DNA of 64,000 bases from Schaalia canis (GTDB taxonomy: Bacteria; Actinomycetota; Actinomycetes; Actinomycetales; Actinomycetaceae). The stretch lies in NCBI RefSeq assembly GCF_003858455.1, contig NZ_RQZF01000002.1:248001-312000 (forward strand). Direction: 5' to 3'. The notes under the pieces were generated by a model, which made no database searches, was not told where the DNA came from, and was given only the letters and a program-made list of their open reading frames with translations. Made by a program: the position numbers and the translations under genes. Shown piece by piece: positions 61,871 to 64,000 of the stretch (positions are counted from its first letter, which is position 1; each line of letters starts with the position of its first letter).

Positions 61871-64000
61871 TCAGCTTCTACCACTCAGAAGAAGGAAAGT
61901 TCCAGCCCATATTGCCGCCACCACAGACACCAGCGGCACTATCACACACACAACAAGCATCACAGCATCAGCCCACCCCACCCGTGACACCCGAGCAAAT
62001 GAACGCTGCACACCAGCGCCAAAACCTCGCGCTTCCATCGTCAGTGACAGCTTCGCTGACCGACGCAAAGCGAACACCAACAGGGAAAACGCCCCACGGA
62101 AGAAAGCCCCGAAGCGATTTCCCTCCCCCGCACCCCGCACACGGCGTGCCCGCTGCAGGCCACGCCAGTCCTCAGCCATCATGCCAGCCATTCGCGCAGC
62201 CGCTAAGGAAGCGATCACCGGACGGGCCGGCATCTTCAGAAGCTGCGTAAGACCATCAGCCATATCAGTTGGATCAATACGCGGGAAAACAACGATGGCG
62301 GGCATCGCTAAAGCGAAAACTCGCAAGAAAATACTGGCCGCCAGCAACGTAGAATGCTCCGAAATAATCGCAGGCCCAAACGCCCAATAGACCTCTCCTC
62401 CCGGCTTGCCGTACAGCAGCATCGACAGTGCAGCCATAGGTGCCGCAATGAAAATCGGACTCATCCGAAGGAAGAATGTCCGCAGGCGTAGTCCCGCTAA
62501 AGGCAGCAGGCACAATTCAAGAAGCATCGCCACGCCCGCTGACACGACATCAATCGTCGTCAGCAAGGGTGTGGTCATCAGCGCGACGCCAAGAACCTGA
62601 ACCACCGGATTAACGCGGTCAAGAGGCGCCTCCTTGGGGGCTTCGTCCGCACGCCCGCTCTGCGACGAGGCGGACGCTTCGCCCACCTCCCCCTGAACGT
62701 GGGCAACAGTCTCACGCGAGGAAGCGGGCGCCTCGGCCTCGTTGATGGTAACAGTGGCCTTCGGGGCATCATGTGTGAGGCTTTCACTCGCGCCGCCACC
62801 AGCTTCACCAACGTTGGCCAGGTCAATGACATGATCGCCCATCGCCCGCACAAAAGCATCATCATGAGTGATCGACACCAGCGTTGTGCCACGGCGAACG
62901 GCCTGACGTAGGAGTTGGACAAGCCTCATCCACGACGAGCGATCCTGACCGAAAGTTGGTTCGTCAAGGATCAGCAATTTCGGCGCGCTGATGAGAGCTG
63001 TTGCCACCGACAGGCGGCGTTTCTCCCCGCCAGACAAGGTCATCGGATTGGCCTGAGCCAACGCGCGTAACCCCAAAATGTCGAGATGCTCATCGACCAG
63101 AGCATCAAGTTCAGCCCCGCTCACGCCCTCCAACCGAGGGCCGATTTCCAATTCAGCACGCACCGTGCGCCCAAGAAACTGATACTCAGGCTCTTGGAAC
63201 ACCATAGAGATACGCCCAAGAAGCTCACGCGATGACCACCCGTGAGGGTCCGCACCGCCGCACGCAGGACGCAGGTCGGCACCAACCTCAACGCTGCCCT
63301 CCAACTGAGGAAGGAGACCAGCCAAAGTCAACGCAAGGGTGCTTTTGCCCAGTCCGTTACCGCCAATGATGCAGGTGGATTGACCTGTAGGAATCTGTAG
63401 ATTCATCCCGCTTCTAATGGGTTTGCCCTTTTCGTAGCCGACAGCAAGATGACGCGCGGACAGCACGGGAAGTCTTAGCGCTGTGCCACCGTCCGTGTCC
63501 GTCACCGTTGCACTCTGTGAAGGGAGGAAAAGAGCCTCGTCAGCTGCAATCTCTTCATCACCCGGAAGCCAAATGCCCGCAGCTCGCACACTTTCCCCGT
63601 GGGTGCGCAGAACCTCATCAAGGGAGCCATCAGCGGCAATCATCCCATCAAGGATGACTATGACGCGGTCAATAAAGTCAGCCCACACGTCAACACGGTG
63701 CTCAATGATGACAACAGTTGCGCCGCTGGCATCAACGACACGTTGAGTGGCATCGCGGACTTCGCGCACGCCCGAAGGGTCAAGATTTGCGGTGGGCTCA
63801 TCAAGCAAAATCAGACCCGGTTTCATAGCCAGGATCGACGCGAGGGCAAGGCGTTGCTTCTGCCCGCCAGAAAGCGCTGAAGTTGAATGATCCAAAGGCA
63901 GGCTGGCACCCACCGACTCAAGGGAAAAGGAAACCCTCCTCCAGATTTCCTCACGCGCCACACCAAGGTTTTCACATCCGAAAGCAACATCATCGCCCAC
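61871..64000 (-). CDS. Fused ECF transporter protein: two ATPase domains plus T component (5' end outside window)
   Basis: At least 710 residues; the reading frame is open at the right edge. Order: remainder of ATPase 1, lacking its Walker A, with S-A-L-S-G-G-Q-K-Q-R and L-L-D-E-P-T-A-N-L; ATPase 2 with G-G-N-G-L-G-K-S-T, L-S-G-G-E-K-R-R and L-I-L-D-E-P-T-F-G; an acidic Ala/Ser-rich linker; then a CbiQ/EcfT-like membrane domain containing the coupling motif E-A-R-G. It resembles YkoD joined to YkoC, the energising module of a thiamine-precursor (YkoEDC) transporter; the substrate-binding S component would be upstream, outside the window. Confidence 0.85.
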   Translation of the reverse strand: MGDDVAFGCENLGVAREEIWRRVSFSLESVGASLPLDHSTSALSGGQKQRLALASILAMKPGLILLDEPTANLDPSGVREVRDATQRVVDASGATVVIIEHRVDVWADFIDRVIVILDGMIAADGSLDEVLRTHGESVRAAGIWLPGDEEIAADEALFLPSQSATVTDTDGGTALRLPVLSARHLAVGYEKGKPIRSGMNLQIPTGQSTCIIGGNGLGKSTLALTLAGLLPQLEGSVEVGADLRPACGGADPHGWSSRELLGRISMVFQEPEYQFLGRTVRAELEIGPRLEGVSGAELDALVDEHLDILGLRALAQANPMTLSGGEKRRLSVATALISAPKLLILDEPTFGQDRSSWMRLVQLLRQAVRRGTTLVSITHDDAFVRAMGDHVIDLANVGEAGGGASESLTHDAPKATVTINEAEAPASSRETVAHVQGEVGEASASSQSGRADEAPKEAPLDRVNPVVQVLGVALMTTPLLTTIDVVSAGVAMLLELCLLPLAGLRLRTFFLRMSPIFIAAPMAALSMLLYGKPGGEVYWAFGPAIISEHSTLLAASIFLRVFALAMPAIVVFPRIDPTDMADGLTQLLKMPARPVIASLAAARMAGMMAEDWRGLQRARRVRGAGEGNRFGAFFRGAFSLLVFALRRSAKLSLTMEARGFGAGVQRSFARVSRVGWADAVMLVVCVIVPLVSVVAAIWAGTFLLLSGRS

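Overview
The window looks like a chromosomal segment of a high-GC Gram-positive bacterium, most likely Actinomycetota close to Actinomyces/Schaalia (Actinomycetaceae). The pointers are a WhiB-family Fe-S regulator, a GlxR/Crp-type regulator, a class A PBP of the PonA2 type, an actinobacterial Tad pilus locus next to a DUF1998 helicase, a WXG100-like protein with a lipase partner, many GTG starts and a moderately high GC content. Gene order matches a conserved actinobacterial core known from Mycobacterium tuberculosis (roughly Rv3649 to Rv3683): helicase, tad genes, HAD phosphatase, endonuclease III, Crp-type regulator, small DUF4177-like protein, WhiB4-like protein, PonA2, metallophosphoesterase. 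This comparison is from memory, not from an alignment.

Layout. 1-7.98 kb: end of an S41 peptidase, RlmB, an amidase, a PAP2 membrane phosphatase, two YbjN proteins and an MrfA/YprA-like helicase in a tightly overlapping operon. 7.98-8.66 kb: non-coding, with a diverged pair of structured repeats. 8.66-12.1/12.4 kb (minus strand): Tad pilus operon (TadA ATPase, fused TadB/TadC, Flp-like pilin, two TadE-like pseudopilins). 12.5-20.1 kb: HAD phosphatase, a conserved unknown, two membrane proteins, nth, glxR, a 52-aa protein, whiB. 20.3-26.2 kb: ponA2-type PBP, phosphoesterase, tRNA-Pro(CGG), YwiC-like protein, HisC/Pat, a YvlD-like protein. 26.4-33.5 kb: WXG100-like protein plus GHSQGG lipase, a frameshifted fructosamine-kinase gene, purB, and a second lipase with a partner. 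33.9-36.6 kb: copZ-copA. 36.7-40.8 kb: ogt, a glycosyltransferase, a DUF5926-like protein, an L,D-transpeptidase. 40.8-45.8 kb: lactate utilisation (lutCBA, lldP). 46.1-48.2 kb: catalase and a Fur-family regulator. 48.3-55.2 kb: FGGY kinase, HAD, serS, diacylglycerol kinase, pheA. 55.3-64.0 kb: membrane proteins, DedA, DsbA-like protein, methyltransferase, P-loop protein and a fused ECF transporter running off the right edge.

The most notable signal is not a gene. A 74-nt dyad (two inverted 19-nt half-sites separated by 35-36 nt) occurs seven times, always intergenic and always upstream of one or two genes. A second pattern is pairs of DnaA-box-like TTATCCACA motifs exactly 29 bp apart, upstream of tadA, upstream of the pilin gene and upstream of the WXG100/lipase genes. 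Other oddities are a CopA with its metal-binding domain inserted inside the catalytic domain, a TadA with an unexplained N-terminal extension where a CpaE-like gene would be expected, and a single-base frameshift in the fructosamine kinase gene.
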